A DNA stretch of 64,000 bases, from assembly GCA_965222975.1 (NCBI GenBank), contig CBDCVJ010000041.1, forward strand, positions 186,001-250,000, given 5' to 3'. Positions 34,332-44,600 of the stretch are shown here, piece after piece. A program made the translations under genes and the position numbers. This DNA comes from UBA6168 sp965222975 (GTDB taxonomy: Bacteria > Bacteroidota > Bacteroidia > Chitinophagales > Saprospiraceae). The notes under the pieces were generated by a model. That model did no database searches, was not told the DNA's origin, and saw only the letters and a list, made by a program, of their open reading frames with translations. How positions within the stretch are numbered: the first letter of the stretch is position 1; each line of letters begins with the position of its first letter.

Positions 34332-36566
34332 TCACTCCAACACCGCCTTCAACCGCTGTAAATTCCGTCGGCTCTCTACTGTTTCTATCCCCTGCAAAAT
34401 GTCCACCCGTTCCCTTTCGGTCAGATAAAAAGAGATTGGGGAATCCTTCAAATATTGGCTTGGGCGGTAAGTAAAGCGAACAATGTCAAAGTGGTCGGGG
34501 CCGAGCATATCATAGAGGAAACCCAGTTCGTTATCGTGTTCGTAGTCCTGTAGGCTGATGACTTTGAAGGCAATTTCCAGTGGGTTGAAAATGGTTTCAA
34601 AAATACCCTGGTTTTCTTTATTGGCCACCAAGCGATCCCGATCGAAGGCCCGGATGATGACAATGACGACCCCGTCCGTATTTTCCTTGATCCAATCCCG
34701 GAACACCGTGACAAAACGGGTGGCCGATTTCAGCCCAAAATTGTCGCGGAAGCCCGCATCGAGCACTTCAATGGCCGGGTTGCTCGGCAGCGTCACATTG
34801 GGCAGCACATAGGGATAGGTGGCATTCATGCGGAGGGCTGTCGTAAAACGCAGGTTTTCAGCGCCTTGTGTCTTGAAAAGGTGGCCAAAGTCCACTGCGT
34901 CCACCTGAATGGAGTGGGGGATTTCAACCCCTGCCGGCTCGACCATCATGTACGATACTGGCTGTGAGGAAATGACCAGCCGACGGCCATCGTTGACAAT
35001 GGATGGGGTGATGAACACCATTGGTATCAAAGCATCCCTTTCCGGTCGAGTGTAGTCGCCAAGGGTCTTTGAAAGCAGGCCATTGGTGTTTTCGTTGAGG
35101 GCTTTTTCAAAAATATAGCCGCGGTCTTTTTTGTAACGGTGGCCGCCCTCTTCAAACGATGCCCACGGCAGGAACAAGTCGTTGGTCACGATGGTAAAGG
35201 AGATGGGGTTGAGCAGGTCTTGGGAAATGGTATAGATGTGGTCGTCGCAATAGAGGTCAAGGTCCTCGCCGATTTTTTTGCGGAGCACCAGTTCCCGGTA
35301 ATAAGTAGAGCCGATCATGCCGCCCGAAGCACCAGAAATCAGAATCGTGTGGTCCATGGATTTACCGCCCGTGATGCTGTCTGCCATTTGTAAGACCAAT
35401 GTTGACCAAGCGGCTGATTTCAACCCTCCCCCACTTACGCAGTAGAAAAGCATTTTTGGCTTTTTGCCTTTGACCGAAACCTTTCTTTTCCATTTCTCCA
35501 ATATGGAAATAGTAATTTTTTTATCCGCTTCCACAGAGGCCGGGCGGGTAAAAAGCATGAGGCTATCTGGTTGGTACACCGCGGGTTTTACGCTGTAGTC
35601 CAATCCATAAGCTTTGTTTTTATGGTGGAAGAAATCGTTGCGTGTCAATAGGTTGATGCAGAACAGCATGACGAGGATGCCCGTCACCCGCCATTTGTTG
35701 AACCAATAGGAGACTGCCCCCGCTACTGCCATCAGGATGCTCGCCAATAGGAAAATGCTGGCGCCGGTTGGAATCCGCAATGCGGGTTTGTCCATAAAAC
35801 CACCTAGTGCGATCAGTATAATAAAAGTGAACAATTGCACCACCAGCGCATTAAGGTGGTTTTGGCGGAAAACACGCAGCAATAATGTGGGATCATAATG
35901 CGCCACACTTCGTACAAGGCGTGGCCGGAAGGTCTCTGTAAGGTAAGTGTCCACCCGCCATTGGTTACGGTTGAGGCGGATGTCTTCGAGAATGGGGAGG
36001 TCTTCTTTATTGGGGGCTATTTTGCCCTGGACTACTTTTCGCTCGTTTATTTTGAGCAAGGTAAAAATGTCTTTGTTGGTAAAATTGAAATACAGCGAGA
36101 TCAGCAGCACTAAGCAGGTAAAGCCAAATAGAAACCCGACGCAGTTCCAAAGCACCTCCCCAGTGCTTTTCAGTTCATAGGCAGTTCCAAATTTGAAATA
36201 GCAATACAAGTAGAGCAAAGTGAACCCAGCTGGCACCAACATATTGTTCAAGGCAAATTTGGTGAACGGCCGCCCCAACGAAGCCAAAAAGGAAAAACGG
36301 TAAGCACTCAGTAAATAGGTTGTCAAATTCCAGCTCATGACCAATGCACCAAATCCAATGCCTACATAAAAAAAACTCCAAAACCCCACTTTCCCCAAAT
36401 ACTCCGGCGACAGAAACAAATACCGCAAGCCGAACTTTCCACCAAAACTCCCCGTTACGGTCAGCGCAATTATCGCCCAAGTAAATATGAGCAATAGGTT
36501 GCTACGCAGGTGCATAATGAACAACTGGAACGGGAAGGAGTAGAGTATGTCGGTTAGTTTTTTCAA
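34332..36566 (-). CDS. Membrane-anchored patatin-like phospholipase
   Basis: The product is 744 residues. The first ~330 residues hold about six to eight hydrophobic helices (LLLIFTWAIIALTVTGSF, VVQLFTFIILIALGGF, ASIFLLASILMAVAGAVSYW). The C-terminal half is a patatin domain: FYCVSGGGLKSAAWS near residue 375 is the oxyanion loop, GASGG with Ser414 is the nucleophile elbow, and LDAGFRDNFG near 603 gives the Asp of the Ser-Asp dyad. All catalytic parts are present, so it is probably an active lipid acyl hydrolase at the inner membrane. Substrate and role are unknown; no partner of a patatin-based defence system is adjacent. Confidence 0.85.
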   Translation of the reverse strand: MKKLTDILYSFPFQLFIMHLRSNLLLIFTWAIIALTVTGSFGGKFGLRYLFLSPEYLGKVGFWSFFYVGIGFGALVMSWNLTTYLLSAYRFSFLASLGRPFTKFALNNMLVPAGFTLLYLYCYFKFGTAYELKSTGEVLWNCVGFLFGFTCLVLLISLYFNFTNKDIFTLLKINERKVVQGKIAPNKEDLPILEDIRLNRNQWRVDTYLTETFRPRLVRSVAHYDPTLLLRVFRQNHLNALVVQLFTFIILIALGGFMDKPALRIPTGASIFLLASILMAVAGAVSYWFNKWRVTGILVMLFCINLLTRNDFFHHKNKAYGLDYSVKPAVYQPDSLMLFTRPASVEADKKITISILEKWKRKVSVKGKKPKMLFYCVSGGGLKSAAWSTLVLQMADSITGGKSMDHTILISGASGGMIGSTYYRELVLRKKIGEDLDLYCDDHIYTISQDLLNPISFTIVTNDLFLPWASFEEGGHRYKKDRGYIFEKALNENTNGLLSKTLGDYTRPERDALIPMVFITPSIVNDGRRLVISSQPVSYMMVEPAGVEIPHSIQVDAVDFGHLFKTQGAENLRFTTALRMNATYPYVLPNVTLPSNPAIEVLDAGFRDNFGLKSATRFVTVFRDWIKENTDGVVIVIIRAFDRDRLVANKENQGIFETIFNPLEIAFKVISLQDYEHDNELGFLYDMLGPDHFDIVRFTYRPSQYLKDSPISFYLTERERVDILQGIETVESRRNLQRLKAVLE

Positions 36567-36570
36567 AAAC

Positions 36571-36658
36571 GGTTTATCGGTTTATCGGTTTATCGGTTTA
36601 CTCGGTGGCGAGATACCGTAAAACCGATACACCGTTACACCGATACACTGTTAAACCG
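36571..36658 (+). repeat. Inverted word repeat between patatin gene and pth
   Basis: CGGTTTAT occurs three to four times at 36571-36600 and complements of the type AAACCGATACACCG follow at 36619-36658. It ends directly before the pth -7 box. Confidence 0.65.
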
Positions 36659-36660
36659 CT

Positions 36661-36668
36661 TACCTTTG
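36661..36668 (+). promoter_or_regulatory. TAnnTTTG -7 box of pth
   Basis: TACCTTTG lies 25 bp before the pth start and just after the word repeat. Confidence 0.55.
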
Positions 36669-36693
36669 CAGCGCTAAAAATCAAAAGGGCAAT

Positions 36694-37320
36694 ATGGGTT
36701 TTTTTTCAAACATATTACAACGGTTTTTTTCAAATAAAGCAGCAGCAGAACCTGATCCAATGAAATATCTCATAGCGGGCCTAGGCAATATGGACCCTGA
36801 TTACGATAATACCCGCCACAACATCGGCTTTGAAGTGGTGGATTTTTTGGCCAAAGAATTCGATGCCTCTTTCAAAAACGATTCGCTGGGCGATATAGCC
36901 GAATTTAAGCACAAAGGCCGCACGTTTGTCTTGCTGAAGCCATCCACTTATATGAACCTGAGTGGCAAGGCAGTCCGCCATTGGATGACCAAGAAAAATG
37001 TCCGAAAAGAAAATTTGTTAGTGGTTTTAGATGACCTGAACCTGCCTTTTGGAAAATTAAGGCTCCGGGCCAAAGGTAGTGACGGCGGCCACAATGGCCT
37101 CAAAAACATTGACCAAATGACAGGTGGCAATAATTACGCCCGCTTACGCATCGGCATCGGGAATGGCTTTCCCAAAGGGCGCCAAGTGGATTATGTGCTG
37201 GGAAAATGGTCGGATGAAGAAAGGGAAAAACTGCCGGACATTTTGAAAAAAGCTGCTGACGGGGTGAAAGCATTTGGGACGTTGGAGCTGCGGTTTGTGA
37301 TGAATGAGGTGAATGGGTAG
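36694..37320 (+). CDS. pth: Peptidyl-tRNA hydrolase
   Basis: The product is 208 residues from ATG 36694; starting at ATG 36760 would give the 186-residue core (MKYLIAGLGNMDPDYDNTRHNIGF). His42 in TRHNIGF (longer numbering) is the catalytic base, with STYMNLSG, DDLNLPFGKLRLR and GGHNGLKNI completing the site. It recycles peptidyl-tRNA released from stalled ribosomes. The amphipathic N-terminal extension (MGFFSNILQRFFSNK) may be real. Confidence 0.97.
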   Translation: MGFFSNILQRFFSNKAAAEPDPMKYLIAGLGNMDPDYDNTRHNIGFEVVDFLAKEFDASFKNDSLGDIAEFKHKGRTFVLLKPSTYMNLSGKAVRHWMTKKNVRKENLLVVLDDLNLPFGKLRLRAKGSDGGHNGLKNIDQMTGGNNYARLRIGIGNGFPKGRQVDYVLGKWSDEEREKLPDILKKAADGVKAFGTLELRFVMNEVNG

Positions 37321-37453
37321 GGGGCAGTTTAGGCCTGACCGCCACTTAGGCGATCCGATCGGGAATCTCAAACGAAAATTGGTTATTGGTCAACAGCTAT
37401 AACCAATAGCCAACGGTTAAGAATCAGAAGACTTGTGCAACCATATTTATAGT

Positions 37454-37461
37454 TAAATTTG
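37454..37461 (+). promoter_or_regulatory. TAnnTTTG -7 box of the antitoxin/PIN pair
   Basis: TAAATTTG lies 18 bp before the antitoxin start. Confidence 0.5.
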
Positions 37462-37479
37462 TGAGTAAAAATTCATTGT

Positions 37480-37719
37480 ATGGAATCAAATGCTGCTAAT
37501 CCAACTAAAATGAGTAACCTTCAGATTGAGTTGCTTAAACTCTATGCCCACCATGTGAGCGACGATGAACTGTGTGACATCAAGAAGCTGCTGGCTGAGT
37601 ATTTTGCCAAAAAGGTGGATGATGAAATGGATCAGATGTGGGAAGAAAAGGGGTGGGATGAAAATACTATAAAGAAATGGAAGAAGGAACATATGAGAGT
37701 TTCTTCCAAAAAAAGATGA
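37480..37719 (+). CDS. Antitoxin-like protein preceding a broken PIN toxin
   Basis: The product is 79 residues; a second ATG at 37510 gives the usual family start MSNLQIELLKLYA. The sequence continues with DIKKLLAEYFAKKVDDEMDQMWEEKGWD, the layout of small Bacteroidota antitoxins encoded before PIN-domain toxins. It is intact while its toxin, 60 bp downstream, is disrupted, so the module is now only an antitoxin. Confidence 0.72.
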   Translation: MESNAANPTKMSNLQIELLKLYAHHVSDDELCDIKKLLAEYFAKKVDDEMDQMWEEKGWDENTIKKWKKEHMRVSSKKR

Positions 37720-37779
37720 CTTTCTTTTCCCCGCAATAGTTTTGACAATAGACACTACCAATTTTGATTCAAAAAGACA

Positions 37780-38186
37780 ATGAAAGTCATTCTCGATACC
37801 AACATCATCCTAATATCACTTCCTAAAAAATCGCAATACCGTCCAATTTTTGATGCCTTAAGACGTGGGCAAATCAAGCTTGGTGTATATACATACTTTT
37901 AGAATATGAGGAAAAGCTTGCTGAAAAAACAAGCCCTTCTGTCGCAATCAACGTTATGAAGATGTTGGTTAACCTTGAAAATGTTTTCACCCAAGCTATC
38001 CATTTCAATTGGACACTAATATCCCATGACGAAGATGACAATAAGTTTGTGGATTGCGCCATTGCATTTAATGCGGATTATATTGTCACCGAAGACAAGC
38101 ATTTCAACTTTTTATAAAATATAGAATTTCCAAAAGTGAACATCATAAGTGCTGATGCTTTTTTGGAAATCGTCCTAAACCTATGA
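37780..38186 (+). pseudogene. PIN-domain (VapC-like) toxin, frameshifted and with a stop
   Basis: Frame 1 reads MKVILDTNIILISLPKKSQY, with the first catalytic Asp in LDTN, up to a stop near 37902. A shift then restores LEYEEKLAEKTSPSVAINVM and on to DNKFVDCAIAFNADYIVTED, with the acidic metal-site residues. A second in-frame TAA follows HFNFL near 38116, before NIEFPKVNIISADAFLEI. Two lesions make it non-functional. The frame ends in an ATGA overlap with ddl. Confidence 0.85.
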
Positions 38187-39259
38187 AACAAACCATCGCC
38201 CTCATAACCGGAGGCACCTCCCCCGAACACGAAGTCTCCCTCAACTCCGCCCGCAACATTTACAAAGCCATCAACAAAAGAAAGTACCGAGTGGAGGTTG
38301 TCGGCATCGCCCGTACAGGTGCGTGGCGTCACTTGCCATTGGACATTTTCCAAAAAGCGGAAAGTATAGAAGGCAAAGAAGGAAGGACACTCGTTTTAAA
38401 CCCTGGCAGTGAAAATGTGATCACCTATAAATCGGGCAAGGAAAAATTCCCAAAAGTGGATGCGGTGTTCAATATCATTCACGGTCCATTTGGGGAAGAT
38501 GGCACCATGCAAGGGCTATTGACGGTGTTGAATTTGCCCTATGTCGGACCTGATACCTTGGGATCGGCGGTTGCAATGGACAAGGATTTTACCAAAAGAA
38601 TTTTAGAAGCTGCAGGCATATTGACTGCGCCCTGGGTGACTGTTTTTAAACATGAAAAAATAAATTATAAAACAATCACCAAACAACTCGGCTTTCCTGT
38701 TTTTGTAAAACCGGCCAATATGGGCAGCAGCGTCGGCGTGAGCAAAGCCGAGAATGAAAAAGAATTGAAAGCAGCCATTCGAGAAGCTTTTAAATTTGAT
38801 GTAAAAGTGTTGGTAGAACAGGGCTTGCAAGGCAGGGAAATAGAAACCGCCGTTCTTGGCAATATGGAAGATGTGAGCGTGAGCGGGGTAGGGGAGATCA
38901 TTATGGAAAAAGGTTTTTATGATTACGAGAGCAAATACGTTTCCGCCGATGCTGCCAAAGTAGTTGTACCCGCAGAGAAGGTAAGCAAGCGGACGGTTAA
39001 AAAAATTCAGCAAACAGCGCTAAAAGCCTATCAGGCACTCGGCCTCGAAGGTTTGAGCCGCATGGACGTCTTTTTAGTGGAGGGCGAAAAGGTTTATGTC
39101 AATGAGCCAAATACGCTGCCCGGTTTCACCAACATCAGTATGTACCCAAAGCTATGGGAAGCCGCTGGCCTAAAATATTCCAACCTGATAGACCAACTGA
39201 TCCAATTGGCCATCCAACGCCACCAAAGGAGCAAGTCCCTACAGCGGACGAGGGGCTGA
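38183..39259 (+). CDS. ddl: D-alanine--D-alanine ligase
   Basis: The product is 358 residues of the ATP-grasp type. It has LITGGTSPEHEVSLNSA, FNIIHGPFGEDGTMQGLL, the binding loop FVKPANMGSSVGVSK, VLVEQGLQGREIE and VYVNEPNTLPGFTNISMYPKLW. It joins two D-alanines for peptidoglycan in the cytoplasm. The start overlaps the PIN pseudogene by 4 bp. Confidence 0.97.
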   Translation: MKQTIALITGGTSPEHEVSLNSARNIYKAINKRKYRVEVVGIARTGAWRHLPLDIFQKAESIEGKEGRTLVLNPGSENVITYKSGKEKFPKVDAVFNIIHGPFGEDGTMQGLLTVLNLPYVGPDTLGSAVAMDKDFTKRILEAAGILTAPWVTVFKHEKINYKTITKQLGFPVFVKPANMGSSVGVSKAENEKELKAAIREAFKFDVKVLVEQGLQGREIETAVLGNMEDVSVSGVGEIIMEKGFYDYESKYVSADAAKVVVPAEKVSKRTVKKIQQTALKAYQALGLEGLSRMDVFLVEGEKVYVNEPNTLPGFTNISMYPKLWEAAGLKYSNLIDQLIQLAIQRHQRSKSLQRTRG

Positions 39260-39311
39260 ATGGTTTACACGCATCATTTAGATTTGCTTAATATAGAATA
39301 ACCATTCAGCC
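39254..39311. repeat. Inverted repeat between convergent genes
   Basis: GGCTGAATGGTT (39254-39265, over the ddl stop) pairs perfectly with AACCATTCAGCC (39300-39311). The 34-base loop makes it a weak terminator, and it fits the inverted-word class. Confidence 0.5.
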
Positions 39312-39313
39312 AT

Positions 39314-39850
39314 TCAATCTTTTTCAAAAACAATATATTCCCTGGGCACCTCATCCGTCAGCCATACCTTGTTGTTGGAAATGTAAAACTTGTACCCTGC
39401 CCGTTGCATCTCACCCGCTTTTATTTGCAGAATGACGGCTTCCCCCTTTCTGTTACCGACTTTGGCAGCCGTTTCCATATCAGCGGAGAGGTGGACATGA
39501 TGGCGCTTGGCCTTGTGCAGGCCTTGCCCTTTGATGGAAGGGATGTTTTTTGCAGGCGTGCCATGATATAGGATTTCCGGCGGCTGGATGGCAATGAGTT
39601 GCAAATCTACCTTGATGGAATGCCCTTGGTTGGCACGGATCATCTTATGGTCGTCCGATAAGGCAAACCGCTTTTTATCCGATGTATCAACGATGTGCTT
39701 TAATGTATCAAAGTTGAGTTGGAATGGCAGTTTTTCCAATAGGTCTTCTACCTTTGCCCACCCATTTTCATCGAGGGCCAGGCCGATCTTCTCCGGGCGG
39801 TGCCGGAGTACGAGGGAGAGGAATTTGCTGTGTCTGGTGTGGTCTTGCAT
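39314..39850 (-). CDS. kptA: RNA 2'-phosphotransferase KptA/Tpt1
   Basis: The product is 178 residues from ATG 39850; the longer frame to 40024 has no family similarity. It shows KFLSLVLRHRPEKIGLALDENGWA, IRANQGHSIKVDL, EILYHGT and KRHHVHLS, the Arg-His-Arg-Arg-type signature of enzymes that move a 2'-phosphate from RNA to NAD. The bacterial role is uncertain, since the matching tRNA splicing pathway is normally absent. Confidence 0.93.
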   Translation of the reverse strand: MQDHTRHSKFLSLVLRHRPEKIGLALDENGWAKVEDLLEKLPFQLNFDTLKHIVDTSDKKRFALSDDHKMIRANQGHSIKVDLQLIAIQPPEILYHGTPAKNIPSIKGQGLHKAKRHHVHLSADMETAAKVGNRKGEAVILQIKAGEMQRAGYKFYISNNKVWLTDEVPREYIVFEKD

Positions 39851-40048
39851 GATGAAAGGGTTGGCGGTGGACGGGGAGGCCATTGCAACGCCTATTGTGT
39901 TTGGCCGTAAAAATGGCTTTTTGATAAATAAAGTTCCAAATATGCGATGTGAAATAATTTTACTTAAAAGGTTTCGGCGCTCACCGTTCTCGAAATACTC
40001 ATGGATATATTGTCCACTATCCACCTTCCTGCCCCTTGTCCGTATTGT

Positions 40049-40840
40049 ATGAATTATAAACTACTCTTTCCAACTTACCGCAACAGGTATTTATTTATAA
40101 AAAACAACCTGTATCAATATGCCAATGGACGCGGCTTTGATAAAGCCTTAAACCTCGGTACTGGTGAAGGCGACTATGACCCGATGATTGCAGGGAAATG
40201 CAATCACCTTACTGCCTGCGACATTAATGAAAATGATGTGATTTTTGCGAAAAAACTGAATGGCCATGTACCTAACGTGTCTTATAAAATTGAGGATGCG
40301 CTGAACCTGTCATTTCCTGAAAACACCTTCGACCTACTTACTTCAGTGGACGTGATGGAACATGTTGGCAATCCCCAACGGATGACAGAGGAAATCGCCC
40401 GGGTGCTGCGCCCAGGTGGACTGGCATTCATCACTTTTCCCCAAATCCATTTCCCATGGACGTATGACCCGATTAACCGACTTATGGGAAGACGGGTCAT
40501 TGCCCAAGGTGCCTATGCCTTTGGTCACGAATACCTGGTTGACCCAAAAACATTTAAATCATGGGCTAATGAGTATGGGATGGAAGTGCTGGAAGAAAAG
40601 AATTTGAGTGGCTATTTGATTGGTTTTTTGGAAATGTATTGGACTGGGTTAATTCAGCGGCTATTCAAGGAGAATGCAGGAAATATTTCAGGGGAAAAGG
40701 AAAAGAAAGTAAAATTGCGCCCTTCGGCGAAAGAACCTTTTTTGGTGAAATTAACGGATGCCATCATCTGGCTGGACAATTTGTTTTTTAAAAATGCCAA
40801 GCATTCGGTGGGGAAGGGGTTTGTGGTGCGCAAGCGTTAG
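40049..40840 (+). CDS. Class I SAM-dependent methyltransferase
   Basis: The product is 263 residues from ATG 40049. ALNLGTGEGDYDPMIAG is motif I for S-adenosylmethionine, ACDINENDVIFAKK motif II, and FDLLTSVDVMEHV with ARVLRPGGLAFITFP the later motifs of the Methyltransf_11 type. The C-terminal ~90 residues are hydrophobic and basic and may touch the membrane. The substrate is unknown. Confidence 0.9.
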   Translation: MNYKLLFPTYRNRYLFIKNNLYQYANGRGFDKALNLGTGEGDYDPMIAGKCNHLTACDINENDVIFAKKLNGHVPNVSYKIEDALNLSFPENTFDLLTSVDVMEHVGNPQRMTEEIARVLRPGGLAFITFPQIHFPWTYDPINRLMGRRVIAQGAYAFGHEYLVDPKTFKSWANEYGMEVLEEKNLSGYLIGFLEMYWTGLIQRLFKENAGNISGEKEKKVKLRPSAKEPFLVKLTDAIIWLDNLFFKNAKHSVGKGFVVRKR

Positions 40841-40844
40841 CACA

Positions 40845-41606
40845 TCACCCCCTTTCCACCCATTCGCACAGCCCTGAGTAGTACGCTGTGCCGATCAAGC
40901 TCGATTCCCCGTTCCGCAATTTCACCTCCTTATCTGAGTGGTCGAGTATGGAAATCCAGTTGATGTTGATGGCTTCGTAGCGGTTGATCTGGATGAATGC
41001 TTTGGGCAGCGTGGGCAACAGTTGCGAGAGGGAAAGGCTGCACGGCATTTCAAATTTCTCAAAAACGACTATCGTCTTTCCCTTGCCCTTTGGCCCTGTT
41101 TTTACCATGATAATATCCTTGGGGTTGACGAAATAGTTTTTTCTTCCGTCTTCAATTTTGACCAGCGCCATTTCCGTTGGCTTCTGGCTGGCGAGGCGAA
41201 GGGTTTGGTTTTTTACGTAGATGGCATCAATGATACTATCCCGCTTTTTTTCCCAATTTTCATAAAAGGGTTTTTGTAAAATGGAAAGCACGTCGTCCCT
41301 GAACTCATTGAGGATGCGTTCGCCGTGTTCAAACTTGCCCCTGCCCGTTTGGATGACAATGGGCGGTACGGGTACTTGCTGCCGTTTGAGCAGGTTGATA
41401 AGCTGGAAGGCATCTCCGCCGATCAGCACAATATCGAGGAACAGCACATCGGCTGGCGTGTTTTTCACCAAATCAAAAGCCTCGCTGACCGAGGTGGCCA
41501 TGCCAGCCACTTCGATTTCCAATGATTCGTTGAGGGCATCTATCAATGCCGTGCGGTGGGTTTCTTCGTCTTCTACGACGAGTGCCTGTAATTTAGGAAA
41601 GCTCAT
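40845..41606 (-). CDS. LytTR-type response regulator
   Basis: The product is 253 residues from ATG 41606. The receiver domain has VVEDEE and Asp58 (VLFLDIVLIGG) as phosphorylation site. Residues ~150-250 form a LytTR DNA-binding domain (VKIEDGRKNYFVNPKDIIMVKT, FIQINRYEAININWI). It overlaps the end of the histidine kinase gene by 14 bp, so the two form a translationally coupled two-component system. Confidence 0.92.
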   Translation of the reverse strand: MSFPKLQALVVEDEETHRTALIDALNESLEIEVAGMATSVSEAFDLVKNTPADVLFLDIVLIGGDAFQLINLLKRQQVPVPPIVIQTGRGKFEHGERILNEFRDDVLSILQKPFYENWEKKRDSIIDAIYVKNQTLRLASQKPTEMALVKIEDGRKNYFVNPKDIIMVKTGPKGKGKTIVVFEKFEMPCSLSLSQLLPTLPKAFIQINRYEAININWISILDHSDKEVKLRNGESSLIGTAYYSGLCEWVERG

Positions 41607-44600
41607 AATTGTAATTTTTTGGAATAAAAATGACGACCCGGGTGCCATACCCCCCTCTTAGCGGGTTGTTGAAAATATGGTCTTCGTACTTGACCATGAT
41701 GGGTTCTTTGTTATATGCATTCAAAAGTGCAATGAGGTTGTCCATGACGGCAGTGCTGCCTTTCCTGCCATTCCCGTTTTCAATGACTTCCCTCGGCCTG
41801 CCCCGCCCCTCGTCTTCTATTTTGATCTGACAACCATTATCAGATAGGGAAATGGCAATGGAGACCCGCCCTTTTCCAGTACCGCCCCTGATGCCCTTCT
41901 CCACTGCATTTTCCGCATGTATCTGCAACAGCATGGCAGGGACGGAGTAGGGAGCCAGCAGCTTCTCCTCTAGAATGTCATAATGTACAGACAAGTCCCC
42001 CTTGAACCGCACCTGCTGCACCATCAGATAGTTTTTCAATAAAACCAACTCCTGTGTTAGCGGGTGAAATGTTTTTCCGTCCTGTGTATTGTTGTACAGG
42101 ATGGTCACATTCTCTGCCAGCCTTCCAACAACGGTGGCCGTTTCAGGGTCGTTGCGATAGCGGGCCTGTATCCAGTTCAATGAATTGTTGATGAAATGTG
42201 GCTCGAAAAAATTGGACAGCGCCTGCACCTTCAAGCCGTCCCGCTCCCGTTTCGATTTTTCAGCATCGAGTTGGTACCGGAGGATGATCTTTTGCTTTTT
42301 GCTGTTTTCCCAATAAAAATAAAAAAGCGTTCCGAACAGCAGCACCGAACCCAACACCCAGACAATTGGCCTTTCCTCCCAAAGCTTCGGCACTTCAAAA
42401 TGGTAGGCCGACTGCCCCGACAGCACGTTGTGCTTATAAGCCACGAGGTACAAAGTGTAATCGCCATACGGCAAGTGGTCAATCTGAAAGCCACTTTTCT
42501 GGTGGGTGGACAGTCGCTGGAACAGGGTGTCGCCATCCGCATTTACCACAAAAACATCGTAAAACAGGTTGTCTTTCAGGCGGTCGTTTCCCGAAGGGGC
42601 AAAGGAAAAACGCATATTGCGCTTGCTGTACGGCAAGCTGCCAAGGTCGTTGCCATTTACGGGAATGGGCGAGTCGCCTGCTTGGAATGAGATGAGTTTT
42701 ATGGAGGTGGCCGAGGTGTCGAATTGCAATTGCGAAAGGTCGAGGCGGGTAGCCCCTTCCTGTGTGCCCACCCAGAGCATTCCCTTGCTGTCGAGCAGCA
42801 CTGCGTTTTGTTCTGCACCTCCCCCAGCAATGTCTTTTCCAAACATCATGGAGAAGATGCGGGGGCGCTCGTCGTGGTAATTTTTATCGAAAAAATAGAC
42901 GCCTGAATTGGTGCCGAAAACAATATAACGCTCGCTGTTTTTCACAAAATTGACCCAGCCATCGTCCGTGCCCGGCAGCGGTATTTTTTCGAGGTGGCCG
43001 AAGAGATTTTCTTTCAGATAATCAAACTCTTGTGCATTGCGGAGCAGGTAAACGCCATCGTTGGTGCCGAGCCACAATGTGCCATTTTCATCCACGCATG
43101 TAGCCATCGCCCCGACGCTGTTGGGCATCTCCGGCGAGCGGAGCCAAGTGACGGCGGTATCCCTCTGCGGGTCATAAACGGCCACACCTTGCGACATGCG
43201 CCCCGCCCAGAGCCTGCCACCTTGGTCTTCCGAGACGGTCAGCACATTGTCGAGCAGCATGCCTTTTCCTTTGCCGATGGTTTTGATGGAGGAGATGAGG
43301 CCGTTGGTCTCCGTGGCGATGCCGAGGCCGTTACCGGCCAGCCCCAAGGCTATTTGACTGTTGCTAAGCGGATGGAAATAAAAACCCAATACGATATGCC
43401 CCCTTTCATTCATTGGAATGTTTATAGGAATAAGTTGCCCTTCCTTGACCGCCATTATCCCAGTCGGCGTTTCCACGAAAAAATACAAAGCACCCGAGGT
43501 GCTGCGGCAAGTGTTGGGCAAAACAGGCATGGTTGGATATTTGGTACTGTGGCGTTGCAGATTGTACCCATCATACACCGTAAACCCGCCTGCCCCTGTG
43601 TAGCCGCCCATCCAGATGTTGCCTGCGCCGTCCTCGCCAATGGCATGGAGACCTGTGACCATGCCCGGCATGTTTTCATGGAAAACCAATTGCGATTGGT
43701 CGGTGCGTACTAGCCCAGAGGAAGTCCCGTACCACCAGTGGCCGTGCTTGTCTTGGGAAAACGTGTCGCTGAAACAATCCTTTGCTAACTGCCTGAGCAG
43801 CAGTTGGGTATTGCCGTTGCTGTCAATGCCATAAAGGTAGAATACACCGGTAGCAGGGTCTTCGACAACGATCCCAGTCTTGCTGTACAAATTCCTTTTG
43901 CTTCCAAAAAAGTTGAGTAGCGCTCCATGCAACGGTTTCCCTTTGCTGCCATTGGGAAGTGTGATTTCCAGGGCCTTGCTCTTGCTGCCGTCCCACCAAA
44001 GCCATTGGCCGTTTTTCGAAAACAGGCCACGGAGGTCTTTGCCAACCAAAAAGGCGGGATGGAAATTATGTACAGGGGCAACGAGTGAATATTGGAAACC
44101 TTTGCCATAGCGGAGCAGGACATTATTTTCCGGAGATATTTTTATGGCCAAAGTGGGGGCTTTGTCATCGGTGGTATAAATACCCCTAAATGATTCCCCT
44201 TTTGCGGTGTCGAGTACATATAGCGGTATCTCAGAACGGATAAATTGGTCGGTTTCAGCATCGTATTGATAGGAATAAAATTGGTCATCCACGAAGTAGG
44301 GGCTGTTATTTTTCTGGGTGAAATAAATAGAGAACCTGCCTTCCAAATAATATTTTTTCCATTCCCCACTTGGTGTCAGGCAAGCAACCCGTCGTTCATG
44401 ATTTGGGCCACTCTGAAACCAAATACCATTCTCGTCCTCCGAAACAAAAACAAGCCCCAAGGGCAGGCGCATCTCGTCCAATCGGTAGTGCGTCCAATTG
44501 ATGCCATCGAAACGGGACAGCACCTCGCCGCTGCTATACCTCACCCATGCTTCGCCGTTTTTGGTGAATTGGATGCCGTCCACTTCGGCGAAGGGCAGGC

